Position numbers and translations under genes: made by a program
Source: Anaerolineales bacterium
Lineage (GTDB): Bacteria; Chloroflexota; Anaerolineae; Anaerolineales; Anaerolineaceae
DNA: 32,796 nt
Assembly: GCA_020060485.1 (NCBI GenBank)
Contig: JAGVAB010000072.1
Coordinates: 1 to 32,796 of the forward strand
Direction: 5' to 3'
Part shown: piece by piece, positions 31,176 to 32,796 of the stretch
Position numbering within the stretch: the first letter of the stretch is position 1
Layout: each line of letters begins with the position of its first letter
The notes under the pieces: model-generated
Seen by the model: the letters and a program-made list of their open reading frames with translations, nothing else
Databases searched by the model: none
Told to the model about the DNA's origin: nothing

Positions 31176-31214
31176 AGCGGAGCGTGCAAGTTTTTGTGCG
31201 CCCCGCTTTTTTTT
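31176..31214 (+). terminator. Terminator of the thioredoxin-DsbD-like gene
   Basis: An AGCGG...CCGCT stem with some G-U pairs around a GTTT loop, followed directly by a run of T residues (31206-31214). It begins 57 nt past the stop. Confidence 0.88.
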
Positions 31215-31344
31215 GGGGCTTGCTGCAAACCGGAGATAGAAATGACAGCACCGGGGGCTTTTTGCTTTTGGTGAAAAATGTTACACTGACAATGCGCTGG
31301 AATGGCGCATAACCAACTCCCTTTGGACTGAAAACAAAGAAACC

Positions 31345-32265
31345 ATGAAACCAGTATATCAACGTCCCTTACTGATCCTTAACCCCGTTGCTGGCACCAG
31401 CGATCCTGACAGCGTGCGAGAGGCGTTTGCTCAGGCTTGCCGCCAGTATGGCTGGCAGCCGGAAGTGCATGTGACCAGGGAAGAAGATGATCTGAACGAG
31501 GTGGTGAAGCTCGGCCTGGAAAAAGGTTGCGATGTGGTCTTGGCTGGCGGCGGTGACGGAACAGTCTCGGCAGTGGCTTCAGCCCTGGTCGGTTCAGATG
31601 TGCCTATGGCGGTCATTCCGACTGGCACGGCCAATTTTCTGGCCAAACAGCTTGACCTGCCGCTTAAACTTGAGGATGCTTTTGAATATTTGATGCAACA
31701 ACCGGATATTCTTCATCTGGATGCGATGTGCATTGGTGAGCGGCATTATGTGTTGAACGCCAGTGTGGGATTTTCGTCTGCCTTGATTGAAAACACCTCG
31801 CGCGAAAACAAGCGCCGCTTTGGATTTCTGGCTTATATCTGGACTGCGATCAGGGTTCTCATCGGGCTGCAACCGTATCGTTTCAATCTGGTTGTAGATG
31901 GTGTGGCTCACTCGCTGCGTGCTTCGGAGGTTTTCATCTCGGGAACAAGTTTGTTGAAAGAAGAAGCATTGTTCAAGGATGTGAAAATGCGGGCAGATGA
32001 CGGCCAGCTGGAATTGTTTGTGGTTAAAGCTCGCACAGCGCGCGATTATTTTTTACTTCTTTGGGATATTGTGCGGGGCAGGGTGCGCCGTTCGCACGAA
32101 ATGAGTTATTATCCGCTGCGCAAGCAGGTAAAAATCAACACGAAAAAACCGTTGATTGTGCAGGCAGATGGCGAGGTCATTGGTTATACGCCAGTTAAGA
32201 TAAAGGTAGTTGCCCAGGCCGTTCCGGTGCTGGTGCCCAGGGTGAAGAAAGAGGAACATCTATAG
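31345..32265 (+). CDS. Diacylglycerol/lipid kinase family protein (YegS-like)
   Basis: A 306-aa cytosolic or membrane-peripheral lipid kinase. LLILNPVAGT starts the DAGK catalytic domain, GGGDGT (residues 68-73) is the nucleotide loop, and IPTGTANFLAKQLDLP is the conserved block after it. The C-terminal beta-sandwich contains GVAHSLRASEVFIS and the closing VQADGEV motif. The length is typical. The lipid substrate is unknown: diacylglycerol, phosphatidylglycerol, undecaprenol-type and sphingoid substrates are all known in the superfamily. The ribosome site is poor (no clear AGGAG), and no other start fits better. It follows the terminator of the preceding gene, so it has its own transcript. 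Confidence 0.9.
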   Translation: MKPVYQRPLLILNPVAGTSDPDSVREAFAQACRQYGWQPEVHVTREEDDLNEVVKLGLEKGCDVVLAGGGDGTVSAVASALVGSDVPMAVIPTGTANFLAKQLDLPLKLEDAFEYLMQQPDILHLDAMCIGERHYVLNASVGFSSALIENTSRENKRRFGFLAYIWTAIRVLIGLQPYRFNLVVDGVAHSLRASEVFISGTSLLKEEALFKDVKMRADDGQLELFVVKARTARDYFLLLWDIVRGRVRRSHEMSYYPLRKQVKINTKKPLIVQADGEVIGYTPVKIKVVAQAVPVLVPRVKKEEHL

Positions 32266-32304
32266 CGCGGGGTGTACGTGATGTGGCGTCCGCGATCTTG
32301 ACGC

Positions 32305-32334
32305 TCGATGCGGCCACTTCGACAAGCTCAGTGT
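32305..32334. repeat. REP-like element with TCGACAAGCTCAG core, copy 2
   Basis: GGCCACTTCGACAAGCTCAG followed by TGTCCGGC: the same core as at 24592-24627 between short inverted arms (GGCCACT / AGTGTCC). It marks the right end of the unique sequence after the lipid kinase gene. Confidence 0.55.
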
Positions 32335-32352
32335 CCGGCTTGATATGGATCA

Positions 32353-32427
32353 GCGGGGGCGACGGAACTCGAATATCATGACTTCAATGCTCCCTTGCGG
32401 GAGTGCTTCGCGAGTGCCCCGCGATCT
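32353..32427 (-). pseudogene. tRNA-Asp 3'-part remnant, older copy
   Basis: Matches the 3' part of the intact tRNA-Asp (T-arm side), with a 44-nt insertion (32374-32417) at the T-loop, and stops after the sequence GCGATCT. The same junction to TACAAAAAAA is seen in the younger remnant. It cannot form a tRNA. Confidence 0.7.
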
Positions 32428-32459
32428 TACAAAAAAAGAGTTCCATTTTAGGAACTCTT
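32428..32459 (-). terminator. Terminator in the tRNA-Asp remnant array
   Basis: Perfect 9-bp stem (AAGAGTTCC 32436-32444 with 32451-32459) followed on the minus strand by seven T residues. It is a near copy of the terminator of the intact tRNA. Confidence 0.85.
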
Positions 32460-32470
32460 CTTGCTCGGAG

Positions 32471-32520
32471 CGGGGACGACGGGACTCGAATATCATGACC
32501 TCAATGGTCGCCCGCGATCT
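32471..32520 (-). pseudogene. tRNA-Asp 3'-part remnant, younger copy
   Basis: 32471-32490 is identical to the 3' end of tRNA-Asp including the T-stem. A 20-nt insertion (32491-32510) breaks the T-loop, and CCCGCGATCT (32511-32520) resumes the tRNA sequence before it is cut off. The acceptor 5' strand, D-arm and anticodon are missing. Confidence 0.75.
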
Positions 32521-32522
32521 TA

Positions 32523-32553
32523 CAAAAAAAAGAGCTCCATTTCAGGAACTCTT
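32523..32553 (-). terminator. Terminator of tRNA-Asp
   Basis: A 9-bp stem with one G-U pair (32530-32538 with 32545-32553) and a run of T residues on the minus strand, 11 nt past the tRNA 3' end. Confidence 0.88.
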
Positions 32554-32564
32554 CTTGCTCGGAG

Positions 32565-32639
32565 CGGGGACGACGGGACTCGAACCCGCGATCTCGGCCT
32601 TGACAGGGCCGCATGTTGAACCGACTACACCACGCCCCC
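32565..32639 (-). tRNA. tRNA-Asp (anticodon GUC)
   Basis: Read on the minus strand, this 75-nt gene folds into a full cloverleaf: acceptor GGGGGCG/CGTCCCC with one G-U pair, a D-arm with AGTCGGTT, anticodon stem CGGCC/GGCCG around the loop CTGTCAA (anticodon GTC), and T-arm CGGGTTCGAGTCCCG. The discriminator base is G, as expected for Asp. The CCA end is not encoded. A promoter lies just upstream and a terminator just downstream, so it is transcribed alone. Confidence 0.97.
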
Positions 32640-32650
32640 GGGCAAACAAT

Positions 32651-32678
32651 ATTCTATCATATTTCTCTCTGCTGGCAA
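32651..32678 (-). promoter_or_regulatory. Promoter of tRNA-Asp
   Basis: TTGCCA (32678-32673), 16-nt spacer, TAGAAT (32656-32651) on the minus strand, 12 nt before the mature tRNA 5' end. Confidence 0.75.
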
Positions 32679-32700
32679 TGGCTGCACGGAAATTGATCAT

Positions 32701-32796
32701 GGCTTTCTCAAAGTTAATTTTCCATTTGTTTCTTTTATTGATGGCACAAGGCCGGACGAAAGACGGTCTGTGCATCACCAGGGTTTATTCACCCCA
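32701..32796 (-). repeat. Interspersed promoter-linked repeat, copy C (cut by the window edge)
   Basis: On the minus strand this is the same 96 bases as 5337-5432, with two differences in my hand alignment. It continues off the right edge, where the G-quadruplex block of copies A and B would be expected. It ends 45 nt before the tRNA-Asp -10 box. Confidence 0.9.

Noticed and set aside
32542..32778. 78-aa frame on the minus strand at the right end
   Set aside because: It runs through the repeat, the tRNA promoter and tRNA-Asp itself, so it is not a protein gene.
1..32796. CRISPR array, prophage, insertion sequence or biosynthetic gene cluster
   Set aside because: No regularly spaced short direct repeats, cas genes, transposase, integrase or structural phage genes, and no multi-enzyme biosynthetic set were seen.

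Overview
The window looks like a chromosomal segment of a Chloroflexota bacterium, most likely class Anaerolineae. This is inferred from the gene mix (DUF4914, DUF4173 and DUF3179 proteins, a TolB-like propeller lipoprotein, a K+-independent-type membrane pyrophosphatase, many lipobox proteins), the moderately high GC content and the many REP-like intergenic palindromes. No rRNA, phage or transposase gene supports a firmer placement.

Layout. 1-5000 (minus strand): a cut-off lipoprotein, a membrane-anchored propeller-like protein, a DUF4173 membrane protein, a 43-aa membrane protein and a six-repeat TolB-like lipoprotein. 5090-8590 (plus): a long repeat carrying a G-quadruplex motif and ending near a promoter, then a DUF4914 P-loop protein and an adenosine deaminase family enzyme. 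8680-11440 (minus): a DUF3179 lipoprotein and a TetR regulator translationally coupled to an iron-sulfur flavoprotein. 11446-12278 (plus): a methionine sulfoxide reductase A lipoprotein whose catalytic Cys codon is an in-frame TGA followed by a SECIS-like hairpin. This is a probable selenoprotein and the main find. 12320-16743 (minus): a methyltransferase, two zinc-less MDR oxidoreductases, a DUF4386-like membrane protein and an XRE regulator with its membrane partner behind a palindromic operator. 17027-29066 (minus): an FGE-fold lipoprotein with a probable ATT start, an alpha/beta hydrolase overlapping an orphan oligopeptide-binding protein, an HPt-REC-REC-GGDEF protein, a glycosyltransferase-like membrane protein, the H+-pyrophosphatase hppA with a structured leader, and three proteins of unknown function. 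29180-32265 (plus): a second copy of the promoter-linked repeat, a thioredoxin-DsbD-like fusion, and a lipid kinase. 32350-32796 (minus): tRNA-Asp with its terminator, two broken copies of its 3' part, and a third copy of the repeat upstream of its promoter.

Two themes connect separate regions. First, the Sec-MsrA lipoprotein would act outside the membrane and needs electrons; the thioredoxin-DsbD-like fusion 18 kb away is a plausible source (inference). Second, the repeat upstream of the DUF4914 gene, the thioredoxin-DsbD-like gene and tRNA-Asp ends 45-47 nt before the -10 box in all three cases, although the genes are unrelated. It therefore looks like a mobile or conserved upstream promoter module.
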